DNA from: Dugong dugon
Lineage: Eukaryota; Chordata; Mammalia; Sirenia; Dugongidae
Length of the DNA: 64,000 nt
Direction: 5' to 3'
Assembly (NCBI GenBank): GCA_030035585.1
Contig: CM057464.1
Coordinates: 80,894,919-80,958,918, forward strand
The notes below the pieces were generated by a model that was given only the letters and a program-made list of their open reading frames with translations, had not been told where the DNA came from and made no database searches. The stretch's first letter is position 1. Each line of letters opens with the position of its first letter. Made by a program: the position numbers and the translations under genes. Below are positions 10,701-22,239 of the stretch, in pieces.

Positions 10701-12179
10701 TCAAAATAAAGAAGAAAAACATAAAGCCTCAGTAAAAACAAAACCTATAAAAACAAAAGAAATGAAAAAAAAATCCACAAACAAAAGGAATTCAGCACAG
10801 GAGAGTAAGAGGAACAAAACTGGAGGACATTATGCTGAGTGAAATAAGTCAATCACAAAAGGACAGATATTGTATGAGACCTCTACTGTGTAACTCATGT
10901 AAAAGTTTACACACAAAAAGCAACAATCTTTGTTGGTTACGAGGGATGGGAGGAGTGGGGAGGAAATAAACAGATAAGTGGTAACTTTGGTGAAAGGTAA
11001 GACAGTACACATTACTGGGGAAACCAGCACAACTTGTACAAGGAAAGGTCATGGAAACTCCATAGACACTTCCAAACTCCCTGAGGGACTGAATTGCTGG
11101 GCAGAGGGCTGTGGGGACCATGGTCTCATGGAATATCTAGCTCAATTGGCATAACACAGTTTATAAAGACAATGTTCTACATTCCACCTTGGTGAGTAGT
11201 GTCTGGGGTCTTAAAAGCCTGTGAGCAGCCATCTAAGATACTCCACTCGTCTCACCCCTTCGGGAGCAAGGGAGAATGAAGAGAACAAGATACAAGGAAA
11301 AGATTAGTCCAAAGGACTAATGGACCACAGCTACCACGGTCTCTACCAGACTGAGTCCAGTACAGCTAAATGGTGCCCGGCTACCACCACTGGCTGCTCT
11401 GACCAGGATCACAATAGAGGGTCCTGGACAGAGCTTGAAAAGGATGTAGAACAGAATATTAACTCACAAAAAACGATCAGATTTACTGGCCTGACAGACT
11501 GGAGAAACCCCGAGAGTATGGCCCCCAGACACCCTTTTAGCCCAGTGGTGAAGCCCCTTCCGAAATTCACCGTTCAGCCAGGGATTGAACAGCCTTATAA
11601 AACAAAACAGGACTAATGAGGCACAGCAGTCCAGGGACAAGGACTGGAAGGCAGGTGGGGAAAAGAAAGCTGGTGATAGGGAACCCAAGGTTAAGAAGGG
11701 ACAGTGTTGACATGTCATGGGGTTGTTAACCATTGTTGTGGGGAAATATCTGTACTAACTGTTTAATGAGAAACTATTTGTTCTGCAAACCTTCATTTAA
11801 GGTAAAAAAAAATAAAAAATTATCTATGTGAGATCAAATTGACAACAGCAACTCAAAAGTTTTGATGAGAAGCCTAGGGGACAGTGAGTTGAAGATAGTG
11901 GTGATGGAGTAATTTGGAAAAGGATAGTGAGAATAGTAACAAAACTGGAAGAATATAATTGATATCACTGAATTGTATGCGTAGAAACTTTCAAAATGGT
12001 CTAACTTTGGCTATGTATATTTTCACCAAAAAAAAAGTTCCTCAAGGTCGAGAAGGGAGAGTGTTGACTTGTCGTGGGGTTGTTGACCGATGTTATAAAA
12101 CAATATGTGTACTGACTGCTTAATGAGAAACTATTTGTTCTGCAAACCTTCACCTAAATAAAATAAAAAAATTAAAGAG
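7752..12179 (+). mobile_element. L1 copy with ORF1 but ORF2 almost entirely deleted, with TSD
   Basis: Bounded by near-identical 15-bp repeats (TATATAACATTTTGA at 7737-7751, TATGTAACATTTTGA at 12180-12194). From the 5' end it holds a long 5' UTR (7752-9380, T- and C-rich with long T runs at 8559-8635), ORF1 (9383 to about 10400), a short intergenic part, then near 10826 it jumps directly to the end of ORF2 (ATTATGCTGAGTGAAATAAG) and a 3' UTR with two terminal modules (about 11705-11815 and 12058-12170). About 4.4 kb in all, against 7.6 kb for the full-length copy at 37561-45130. Confidence 0.85.
9383..10400 (+). pseudogene. L1 ORF1 (RNA-binding chaperone), disrupted
   Basis: ORF1p is the trimeric RNA-binding protein that packages L1 RNA. 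The frame starts MPRRQQTISKHLQKQDRMVP and shows a long charged coiled-coil region (heptads rich in Lys, Glu and Leu) at about residues 35-150, then an RNA-recognition-like part (IRVPEQGEKTENTERIIEEL) and C-terminal remnants (SRNYAETMQARR-like sequence) to about 10400. A TAA at 9680-9682 interrupts the coiled coil in frame, and the frame closes again at 10079-10081 with further ORF1 sequence beyond, so at least one shift has occurred. Not functional. A 254-codon antisense frame at 9376-10140 is a shadow. Confidence 0.8.
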
Positions 12180-12507
12180 TATGTAACATTTTGAAAACTA
12201 AAATTTTACCACATGTGCTTATAACTATTAAAATAGCTAACTTTAATTAGCATCATAAAATTATGTGTCACGAGAACCCATCCATGCCTCTTTGAAAATA
12301 TCTGGGCTTAGATATATCCAGTTTGCATTTTTTGCTGATATAACTCAATTATTCATTCATTTTTTTGGTGCATACATATGAAAGCTAAAATATTAACAAA
12401 TGATTTTAAATGTATAATTAATTCCTGTGATCTTATTATGTTTGATACCTTGATTTAGGTTAACTCAGTGAATATGTATATAGATGCATGAATAGATAGG
12501 TTGGTAG

Positions 12508-12509
<2 letters not shown>

Positions 12510-12585
<76 letters not shown>
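12510..12585. repeat. (TA)n microsatellite, about 75 bp, followed by GATA/GATG repeats
   Basis: An uninterrupted alternating AT run extends from 12510 to about 12585. It is followed to about 12622 by AGATAGACAGATGG and GGATGGACGGATAG-type tetranucleotide repeats, and preceded by ATAGATAGG. A perfect run this long is likely polymorphic and prone to cruciform formation or assembly error. Confidence 0.9.
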
Positions 12586-12588
<3 letters not shown>

Positions 12589-12629
12589 ATAGACAGATGG
12601 ATAGATGGATGGACGGATAGATTTGTTAG

Positions 12630-14125
12630 GGTATATTTTACAAAATGTCTAACTGAGTGACAGGTTATTTATGTAGCAGTAAGCTTGGATACCTCTCATG
12701 TAGCTTATGGTAACATGTTTGATTAATTCATTTCTGTTTGTTTCGTGTTCATATGGTAAATGTTATTACATTCCTAATTAAATTTAAAAAAAAAGTGAAA
12801 TATTATCTTAGAAGCAGACTAAACTTCCCTATCTCTCTTCCTTTAAAGTATGTGTATCAACCCCATGGAGCAATTCTGCTCTGCACACATGTAGTTGCTG
12901 CGAGTTGGAATCAACTCAATGACAACTAACAACAGCATACTCATTGTAGATGATTTGCTATTTTATGGCTACATTTTAGGCCCAAATGAATAGGAGTAAC
13001 TGCCATGCTTTCTTGTCATTTCTTCAAATGTGATCTAGATTATTATTGTCAACTTTTTTTTTCTTTTTAGAGGTCTCACAAACATTAATGTATACCCTTG
13101 AAACAAAAATGTTCCAAAAACTCCCACATTCCTATATAAATACCAAAAATAATGGTAATTTTAAAAATTACTGTAGATGCTCATATATCTTTTCCAAAAA
13201 TACAAAATACATATTAAACACCAAATGGATATTTGGAAAACTGGATTGAACGGCTGTGTTATTTCCTGATACATTTTGTGAATGAACACTGAAATATATT
13301 TTGATGCTATTTTTTACTGTGAATATTTTGTCCATTTTCCTCTATTTTCCCTTGACTTTAAATTAAAACCATCAGTTACTTGTTAGTGAGACCACATCAG
13401 GGTTACATTTAAGTTGTACTGAAAACAAAAAAAGATATAGAAGTCACATTATTTTCTGAGGAATACAAAAATTGCATCTTTTCCTACGTGACATTTTTGG
13501 CTCTCTTTATAATACTTTTTAGATTTAGTCAGCATTTTTTAAGCTTGTGCAGATTAGAAAACTCTTAAGAAGTGCCCTGACAGTAAGAAAATCCATTTTA
13601 TCTTTTACTCATAAAAAAAAAAATATATATATATTTTGGAGACGTACTTTCCTTCAGTGGTTTTTGGAAGCTTCTTTATATAATGTTGCAGCAGAATAAA
13701 AATTTCAGAGACATTAGGAAACTACAAAAATATAAAGAAACTGTGTAGTGTATACACATGGAAAAATTATTAAATGATATAAAATTACTCAAATACAAAA
13801 ATCCAGGATATTACCAGCATATCACGGTGGTGAGAGAGAAATATTGACCTACCTCAAATATTCTCGTCCAACCACTGAATATCACATTAGATTTTGCTAG
13901 CCAGTAACTTAATTCTGATTGAAACAATGTCATTTCTACTCCTATATCTATTTTAGTATCTATTCTTGTTTAATCTCATTTATTTATTGCTCATATGCTT
14001 AATAATAAAAAAAAAACTACACTTTATATACTTACCATACTTTCATATTGAGAACTTGGACACATACATTACCTCATTAATCTCCTTAATATATAGATAT
14101 ATCTTTTTCTCACTTGCTGCTTTTT
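12630..14125. other. AT-rich intronic DNA with one AfroSINE 3' remnant
   Basis: 12861-12936 (plus) matches the 3' half of the AfroSINE (ACCCCATGGAGCAATTCTG then AGTTGGAATCAACTCAATGA). The rest, including short A-runs near 13610 with a TATATATA stretch, shows no recognisable exon or repeat. Confidence 0.55.
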
Positions 14126-14129
14126 ATTT

Positions 14130-14310
14130 ATGGGTACTTTGCATTTTACACAGCCTTTTAGGACTCATTTTTATCCCAATCACCCTTCAAGGTTCAGCTC
14201 AAATATTACATGCCCTAATCTTAGAGGCAAAATTATCAACTACCTACTAGTGTCTTACTCATCTTTGTTTTTGCAATCTGGGGTATAAACAATTCTTAAC
14301 TGAATTAAAA
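14130..14310 (+). mobile_element. L2 (LINE2) remnant
   Basis: The block CTTCAAGGTTCAGCTCAAAT (14186-14205) is the hallmark of the L2 3' region, followed by ATTACATGCCCTAATC and CATCTTTGTTTTTGCAATCT in the expected order. Diverged and truncated. Confidence 0.55.
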
Positions 14311-16380
14311 GGGGGGGAGTTATATATATTTTTAGTTTAAAATCAAGATACAATAACCCACAGAAATATACATACGTCTTTGAAACTTAGCATATTATAT
14401 ATTCAATATTGAGAAAAATGTGATCCATGTTTTTAAGATAAACAGAAATGAAAACAAGCAAACAAAATAGCCTATCTAATGAGTAGTAGTATTCTTTCTC
14501 TTAAAGCATTAAAAATATTTTGGATGAACAAGCAACAAGAATACAAAAAAAAAAAAAAGTCATCAATACAATGCTACTTACATTTACAGCCCCACATTTT
14601 TAAAGTCTTTGTGGTCTTGATGAAATTAAAAAGTAGATAATAGAGGTTTGCAGTTTTGTGTTGGTTTATTTGCTTGGCTAGCTGGCTGGTTTGCTGGTTG
14701 ATTTACTGTTGGTTTTTAACTTCAATCAGTAAGTGCAAGGAAATGAAATTAAATAAAGCCAGGAGCAGCAAAGGGAATCTTATGCTCTGGTAATATTACC
14801 ACCTTATATAAATATAGGATATCTCCTGAGAAGCTCAAGATCCTTTCAATATTTTTTCTAACTGTAACGTGGGGCAAGCAGACAAAGGGTAAACAGAATG
14901 TTAACCTATATAATGGTAAAATTGAAAAAGAAGTAAGGTGCTTTATAGAGATCATTGTTTCCAGCTAAAACAGGAGTAGGAACCAGGTCTCCTTTAGCTA
15001 CACTGACAAAGAGTAGGCACTGTTCACATTTATATTTTTACTGCCATTTACCTTGAAATATTCAATGTACAAATGAGCTCAGCATAAATATATCAATGCA
15101 AATATCTCATATAAGTTGAATATATTGGGTCATTTCCCTTGGGAAGTTAATTTGTACCACTTCGGATGAAAAGCTGCTCATGCTCCTTATTACAAGCTGG
15201 TTATTTTATAACACTTTATTATAAATGCTTGACCTTTAGAAATCTACTTCTTTTGGATAAAATCCCAGATGTGCATACAATTAGACCCAACCTTGAATAC
15301 TTTGTGTTGCCAGCTCACTAATTAAATTCCTTCATATAACCTTTTTCTTCCTGAAATGCAACATTTAGCAAATTATTTCATAATTATGCAAACAATGTTT
15401 TGTATAGCTTCTGCATTTTGATGAGTTTGGGGAAACCAAAATTTAGAATTAAATCAGAATCTGAAAGAAAAGCTTTGTACTATAGCTAAAGAGCCACCAT
15501 CCAGTCATAAAAACATGCTCTACTTTTAGTGAGGCTGCAGCACTACTCCCAAACATCTGAGGAAGCACACAGGAAACTCTCAGAAAATCTTCTGACATTA
15601 TTCCTAGCCTCAGGCTGATATGCAAGCTGTAGAAAAATGAGTTTTTTAAAGAATACACATATAATGTATATTATATATGTAGCGTTGCTGTAAGTCAGAA
15701 TCAACTCGATGTCAACAGGTTTGGTTTTTTTGTTTTATATATAGACCAAGTGCTAGTCTTAAAAATTTAATATATGCTACCCTAGATGAGTCATATGAAT
15801 CCACTACTACTCACTTTGTCCTCAATACACACACTGCTAAAAAATATTTTATGCCTCATTTTAAAGTGTTTTGGTTATTGTTTGTTGTGGTTTCCTAAGC
15901 ACCGTTCCCTTTGACCCTCTTCGTTAGCCACAAGTAATCCTCCACAGTTACAAAGATTATATAAAATTTATTCCACTTCTTTATACTCTTTCAGAATGAA
16001 AATGAAAAGTACACCTAAAGACAATGAATGGTGACTATATTTGTTATTAATGATGCAATAACAGTAGAAATTAATAAACAAAGAATGAACATTTATCAAG
16101 TAATTTAGAAACTGCATCTTGAAAATGCCATATTGACTCATGGATAAAACTGGAAATCAAGTCTGCAATAACAATCAATTTAGAAAATAATAGAAATAAG
16201 AACACAGCATTCTTTTTTTTAACCTATTTCTTTAATTAGTTTTATATTGTTGTTTAACAGCATTTGGCTGAATTTTCAGATCAAAGTACAGTACAAATGG
16301 TTATAGTGGACATCCTTTTCTTGTTCCTGAATTTTGAACCCACCCACACACACATTGGAAGACAGGCCTGGAGATTGGCT
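14311..16380. other. AT-rich intronic DNA with an AfroSINE tail remnant
   Basis: 15681-15735 (plus) is an AfroSINE 3' end (GTAAGTCAGAATCAACTCGA then CAACAGGTTTGG). Nothing else recognised: no exon-like frame with splice sites, only scattered homopolymer runs such as the A-run near 14545. Confidence 0.45.
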
Positions 16381-16383
16381 TCT

Positions 16384-16480
16384 GAAAGGTCATAACCTTG
16401 AAAACCTTATGGAGCAGTTCTACCCTACAAACATGAGGTCGCCATGAGTCAGAATCAATGCAATGGCAACTAATAATGAC
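16384..16480 (+). mobile_element. AfroSINE 3' half
   Basis: Matches the SINE body from AACCTTGAAAACCTTATGGA through the tail block GCCATGAGTCAGAATCAATG and GGCAACTAATAATG. The tRNA-like head is missing. Confidence 0.7.
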
Positions 16481-16509
16481 TATTAGAAATAAATAAGATA
16501 CACTCTTCA

Positions 16510-17060
16510 ACAGAAAAAAAAAAATGACCAAGAGTCCACACAAATTATTCCAAATACAAGAATTGCACTTCGTAAATGTACAACTTTTTTTGTAATCCAA
16601 AAAAATGAAAAGCAAAATGAGATACAACCATGCGTATCCAATTGGAAAGAAATTCAAAACCATAACAATTAATATTTGGTATCATGACTGTGTAAAATAT
16701 TAATAATTTCACACACTGTTGGCTGGTCTGTAAATGAGGACATTTCATTTGGTTGCACCAACCAAAGAAACATGAATGTCCTTTGACCTAGCATTTCTAT
16801 TTCAAGGAGTTTAACCTAAGAAAATAATTAAACAGAGGAGCAAAAATAAAAGTGCAAAAATAATCACCACTGGATTATATATAATGGCAAAAATATGGGA
16901 AATATGTAGGAATTCAGTGCTTTTATTTAAATAAGTTCTATGAAGTCATGGAAAGAATGGTGTATATCTTATTGTTATACAGAGATTTTCACAATTTATG
17001 AATAAGTAAAGAAGAAGAGGTTATAAACATATGTACATAAAATCTAGTATAATTATTTTA
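16510..17060 (+). mobile_element. Old L1 fragment (ORF2 3' part)
   Basis: Contains the block CCTTTGACCTAGCATTTCTA (16781-16800) followed by AAGGAGTTTAACCTAAGAAA, the well-known conserved end of L1 ORF2 in ancient mammalian L1 families. Heavily diverged with no coding capacity left. Confidence 0.65.
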
Positions 17061-19035
17061 TCAGGGAAGTAGCTCTCTCCATGACATGAAATGGGTAGTG
17101 AGTGGACAAAGAGAAAAGGAACACACTTCTGGGACTAAGCTCTGTGAATTCAGAGAAGGCTGTCCTGTGTTGCAGAGTTGCCCAATACTCTTAACAGTTA
17201 GATGAGCTCTCTGGTGACATGTCTTTGCAGTCTAGTAAAAGAGTTATGTTTCTGAGAGACTAGGACTGTTTTCATGAGAAACTAGATTCATGGAACATAC
17301 CACTGAAGCAGTGGGATACTGCTCCTCCCTTGATCAAGGACCTAAACTAGCTGAGTGGTTTAAGAGCCGATAAGGCTGAATGTGGTAAAACATGATCACA
17401 CTGAGCCGAACCTAATCCTTCAATACGTCTTATAAGCGTAGATAGATACAACAGGCTGATGGATTTTTTTTATGAAGAGAAAGGGTATACATGCAGTTCC
17501 ATGAGAACCTGAACATAAATGCGTAGGGGATGCAAGGAAAGGACAAATGGGTTTAAGGTATTATATCCGTGACTAAATTAAAAAAAAAAAATCAAATATC
17601 TTTTTGGAGAAGGACTACCATTGTCACAGTGATGTCTGGAGAAAACATTGCCACAGACACCAAGCTTATACAATAGCTCCTATGTCCTCCTCTCACTTAT
17701 ATACTAATATGACAATATTATATATGAAATGAAATCAATTCACATAAGATATAAGATCAAGTTTGATGTGTGTATCTGTTTTAAGTGGTCAGAACACAAA
17801 ATAGGCCACTCTGTAACCTTATTTTCTGTGAAAGCATTTGGGAGGTCCTAACAGAACTGGTGATTATGGAGGCTAGACTCATTCATCCTCTCTTCAAAGC
17901 AGAGAGAAGGAAATATGGAAGGAAGCATGTGAGTAAATTCCAGCTAATGATGTCAGTTTTGTACACTCAGTGTAAAGTTGCCTAGCTCTTAAGTGGATGG
18001 GACAGACTGGCACTATGATCACTCAAGGGATTGCTCTGAGATATGCAGGAACTTTGCTTTCCCGGACATAGGAGAAGTAGGAATGCACCCAGGTGTGTTT
18101 TATACCTCCCTTTTTCTATCCTTATGGACTTGTACACTGTTTTGGGGAGAATGAAAACAAAACATGATTGAAAGGAATTGGGGCAATTTAGTAATAAGAT
18201 TCTTTTCCTACCTCTGTCAGTTTTAGGTTTAATTAAAAAAAAAAATCGAGGATGAAGAGGGCTTTGCATGGACAGCAATATGCTTGTTTTTCCATAACTT
18301 TGTGAAACTATTGAGCAGATATGCAACGTCTTATATCGCCAAATCCTGTGGTATGAGTACAGCCATTCTGCCTCATACTGGGTAAGACATCTGAGAAATA
18401 AGTCAATTAGAACAGTGGGATTGAGGCAACAGTAACTGAAAGTATATAAAGGGGTCTGGGTTGCAGCTGAAATGCAATCTTGGTTGAAATATACTACTGA
18501 AATTCTACAGGAGTAGGAGTTTACACATAAAGGAAAGAAAAGGAGGTTTTTGAAAAGATTTAGATGCCTGGAATTTGAAATTGTTTGTATTGCCAAGGTA
18601 ACTTAGACCTTAAAAAGAGCAGAAGAGGGTTATCTAGCTGTCATCTGGGAGAGTAAAGAACCACAGTGCTGTGAAAGTCAAAGTTACAATTTATAAGAGA
18701 GTAGCAGAGAAGGTGTTCACTTTAGGACAGGAGTTCTCATTAGGAAATCAGTAGAAAAGGAGGCAATGTAGAGAAGGAGGACATATAGCTCGGAGTTTAA
18801 AATACCTAAGGAATATCAAATAATAGCACTAGAATTCGATTTAAACCATATAGGACCCACCCAACTGTATGACCCTACCATATGAAGGTAACGACTCCTT
18901 CATTGCAGGGGTTAGTCGTCCCCAGAAAAGATTAGACCAGATGTGTTCATTATGGTGTGCAGAATGGTAGGTCACAATGAATGGTGACTTTTCTTTTAGG
19001 AACAACCTGTATGAGCCCTCTCCATTAGTATAATT
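17061..19035. other. Intronic DNA, no feature recognised
   Basis: Less AT-rich than its surroundings. A 204-codon frame on the minus strand (17982-18596) has no recognisable domain, no splice-site support linking it to the EGF gene, and low-complexity hydrophobic and basic stretches. An unidentified old repeat is possible. Confidence 0.4.
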
Positions 19036-19040
19036 TAATG

Positions 19041-19200
19041 AGTTAGAACAGTGGTTCTCAAAGCATGGCTCATGAACCAGCTGCTGAGCATCACAGCACA
19101 CCTACAGGGCCTGAGAACTACTGAATGAGAAATTCCAGGAGTGAAGCCTATAATCTGTATTTTAACAATACCTCCAAGTGATTCTGATAAACACTCAAAT
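19041..19200 (+). mobile_element. MER5-type hAT DNA transposon remnant
   Basis: Begins with the terminal inverted repeat motif CAGTGGTTCTCAAAGCATGG (19050-19069) and continues with AGCATCACAGCACACCTACA, GAGAACTACTGAATGAGAAA and CAAGTGATTCTGATAAACAC, in the order of MER5A/B elements. The right terminal repeat is lost. Confidence 0.7.
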
Positions 19201-19289
19201 TTTTGACTCCACAGGATAGAGGTACAGATTGTCATTTAACCTGGTAATTTGACTGTAAGGCTAAAATTCCTTAAAAAGTTAATGGGAAA

Positions 19290-19697
19290 CCATACTTAAT
19301 GGTTTGACTGAGACTGGAGGGACCCTGGAAGACAGAGATCCCGGACTCTCTTTTGGCCCAGAGCTAAAACCATTCCCGAGGTCAACTCTTCAGTCAAAGA
19401 TTAGACTGTACTATAGGACATAAAGTGATACTCGTGAGGAGTGTGCTTCTTAGCTTAAGTAGATACATGAGACTAAATGGGCAGCTCCTGTCTGGAGGTG
19501 AGATGAGAAGGCAGAGAGGGTTAGGAGCTGGTTGAATGGACACAGGAAATCCAGGGTTGAAAGGAAGAGTGTGCTGTCACAGTACAGGGAGAGCAATTAG
19601 GGTCACATAGCAATGTGTGTATAAATTTTTGTATGAGAAACTGACTTGAATTGTAAACTTTCACTTAAAACACAATTTAAAAAAAAAAAAAAAAGTT
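19290..19697 (+). mobile_element. 5'-truncated L1 3' UTR copy
   Basis: Closely resembles 44770-45130 and 1-455 (TTAATGGTTTGACTGAGACT, TAAAGTGATACTCGTGAGGA, GGTTAGGAGCTGGTTGAATG) and ends in a 17-base A-run at 19680-19696. Weak flanking similarity (AAAAGTT) may be the remains of a target-site duplication. Confidence 0.8.
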
Positions 19698-20073
19698 GAC
19701 GGAACCAGAAAAGTGGAGGCTACATACAACTGATAGGACATGAAAGGTAACACTCTTTTAACAGTAGATACAAATTTCTGTTGCAAATACACTAGTTCAC
19801 AGATGGAGAGGAAGAAACCAGATACAAGGGGAGAAGCCTGATGGAATGCATGGGGCTACTGAAAAGGATAAACATCTACAAGGCCAATTTGAACTTTGAA
19901 CCTCCAGAACTGTGAGAAAATACATTTCTGTTCTATTAAGTTACATGCCTGTAGTATTTGTGTTACAGAAAAAGACAGTGTGTCGTATCAATGTTGTACT
20001 AAATACATACGGTAGTGTGAAAATATGTAGTATATACGAATAGTGTATGTATAATATATACTTAACGATCATA

Positions 20074-20233
20074 CGGAGCCCTGGTTGCACAGTGGTTAAG
20101 AGCTATGGCTGCTAATCAAAAGGTCAGCACTTTGAATCCACCAGCCACTCCTTGGAAACGCTATGGGACGGTTCTACTCTGTCCTACAGGACCCCTATGA
20201 GTCAGAATTGACTTGATGGCAATGGGTTTTTTT
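20074..20233 (+). mobile_element. AfroSINE, near full length, with TSD
   Basis: Starts CGGAGCCCTGGTTGCACAGT with a tRNA-derived head including A- and B-box-like sequence (GGTTAAGAGC and TTTGAATCCA), then CCTTGGAAACGCTATGGGAC, GAGTCAGAATTGACTTGATG and a T-rich tail. Flanked by TTAACGATCATA (20062-20073) and TTAATGATCATA (20234-20245), an 11/12 match. Confidence 0.9.
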
Positions 20234-20245
20234 TTAATGATCATA

Positions 20246-21595
20246 TAATGCATAACCAATATACAGTCTTGATAGAATGTTATTTGATTATTTGTGTGTA
20301 TGTGCATATGTATTTACCCACACAAAAAATTATGCACCAAAATATCAAGTGACAGTTTCTTTGGTAATGGTATTAATGAGAAGTTAAACTTCATTCTTTA
20401 TATATTCAATTTTATGCATAATTACTGCTCAAATTCATATTTCCCTGATTTTTAAAGGATATCCTATGTTATAAAAAAAAGTGGATGGGTATGTGTGTAT
20501 ATATATACACATATATATATTTTAGGTAAATACATTCCAAATGTAATTTTGAAATTATAAATAAAATTAATTATCAAGCTAGTACATTTTATCCTATTTG
20601 ATTTTTACTTAGGATAGATCTGAAATGTGAAATGTAAAGCAATGGGAACAACTTTTTAGCAACCTTACCAGAGTTTGTGCTATCCAGTATATTTTCACTT
20701 TTAAAGAGCTAATCTGGATGACCATAAATTTATTCCTCCGATATAACCATTTCTATATTTGGAACTTATCTTTTGAAATTGCCTCCAAAACATTCAGCAC
20801 ATTACTTTAAGTATCAAATAGGAGAAATATTTTTCATTTTAAGATGGAAATACAAACAACCTTTAGAATTGGGTCGGGTTAATAAAATGGGATATCAAAC
20901 TAGATACAACATTTTGTTTTACTCAATGTTAGGTTTGGTTTAAAAGTGACAATATCATTTTCTTCCCGTGTAGCTTCCAAACTGTTTTTATAAGGAAATT
21001 ATAATAAAGAAGTTTTGAAATTATTTTGAATAATCCCTTCAATGTAAAATCCACATAAAACCTCAAGTAATTTAAATTGGAATGTTTAAGTCCTGATAAA
21101 AAAACTTCCTTATTACTACATAGCAACTGTGAATCTTGTCTTCTATGGTTTTACAGAAGATATTGTATGTTTGCAATTGTATTTTATTTTTTAGTCTTAT
21201 TAATGGTAGAGCACGAAAATGACCTAGAAAATACTGAAACCAAGTTATATTCTTAAAGTAAGAAAAAAAAGGTTACTCACTGTGTTTATGCAGCCAAATA
21301 GAAGGTTGAAGTGCAGGACTGAAGCTGTTTAGGCAAAATTATTGCAAGGTTATGGCTGCCTGTTTTTCTTTTCAGCCCTTTGACATCTACTATCATATTC
21401 TCAATAGTTCAGCCTGGCCTTATTAGTCTCATTTGCATGAGCAAGGCTGTGTAGTCAGCAATGTAATTGCCTAAATAAGCAATCATATTATTCCAACTGA
21501 AGGTATTTTTACTTTCCCTAATGAGAAAGCAGGCTGCAATACCAATCATTAGACACATCTGACATATGTCAAATAAACATATTAACAACATTATC
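20246..21595. other. AT-rich intronic DNA, no feature recognised
   Basis: Contains a palindromic TATATATACACATATATATA tract near 20500-20520. I looked on the minus strand for a further EGF exon downstream of 21630 and saw no cysteine-rich frame with splice sites. Confidence 0.4.
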
Positions 21596-21629
21596 CTCTA
21601 GAGAATTTGATTCCTCAGGAAATACTTGC

Positions 21630-21889
21630 CTATAAATCCTGGGACACACTTGCTGAAGAAATATCCACTTAAATATATCCTGGTTGCTCCATTTTTGCAG
21701 GGCACGGCTTTACAATCTTCACTGTCTATTCCACAGATATTTCCTTCATATCTTTGGAGACAGCTATAGTTGCAATTGTGCAAATGCATCAGGCAGAGGC
21801 CATGCACCAATGTATTCTGGTTTCCTGACATTGTATTCCTTACATCGATAATACAGAAGCTGTCAATGTAACCAAGAAGACAACTGCAT
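21630..21889 (-). CDS. EGF-repeat gene, exon 3 of 3 in the window (candidate EYS)
   Basis: A 260-nt exon. The acceptor is a strong pyrimidine tract ending GTTTCAG at 21890. The best donor is ATAG|GCAAGT at 21630/21629, a GC-type donor matching the GC-AG consensus. The first base completes an Arg codon begun in exon 2, followed by CSCLLGYIDSFC, which closes a perfect six-cysteine EGF module. The next module (around NCNYSC and LQRYEGNIC) keeps only part of its cysteines, and the last (DCKAVPCKNGAT then FFSKCVPGFI) has Arg and Ser where the third and fourth cysteines belong. There are no stops across about 86 codons. The frame and splice signals look preserved while the disulfide pattern does not. 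Exit phase is 1. An AfroSINE in the opposite orientation lies about 115 bp upstream of the acceptor. Confidence 0.75.
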
Positions 21890-22002
21890 CTGAAACGTGC
21901 AAAAACAAACATAAATAATTAGCCATAGTGTTTAAGTCACATATTTACTTGAATATATATAAAAGAATGTTTAATAATGATGGTTGTGTGGTGTATTTAA
22001 AT

Positions 22003-22160
22003 AACGTGGCACAGTAGTTATGAACTATAGCTGCTAACCAAAAGGCTGGCAGTTTGAATCCACCAGCTGCTCCTTGGAAACCCTGTGGGGCAGTTCTACC
22101 CTGTCCTATAGGGTCGCTGTGACTCAGAATTGACTCGACAGCAACAGGTTTGGTTTTGGT
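22003..22160 (+). mobile_element. AfroSINE
   Basis: Head partly lost (starts ACGTGGCACAGTAGTTATGA), then CTGCTAACCAAAAGGCTGGC, CTCCTTGGAAACCCTGTGGG, CCTATAGGGTCGCTGTGACT and GACAGCAACAGGTTTGG. It sits in the intron just upstream of the exon 3 acceptor, in opposite orientation to the gene. Confidence 0.9.
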
Positions 22161-22239
22161 ATCCTCACAGAAAGTGTCTGTTCTTGGCCAAACTTAATTT
22201 CGCCCATGGAGAAGAAAGGTGGGTGAAATGAAGAACTTT

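Noticed and set aside
17982-18596. 204-codon open frame on the minus strand
   Set aside because: No recognisable domain, no splice or promoter support, and a composition expected of non-coding DNA. It is not EGF-like.
20074-20150. tRNA-gene-like A and B boxes
   Set aside because: They are the tRNA-derived head of an AfroSINE; the same sequence recurs in many copies and no functional cloverleaf is kept.
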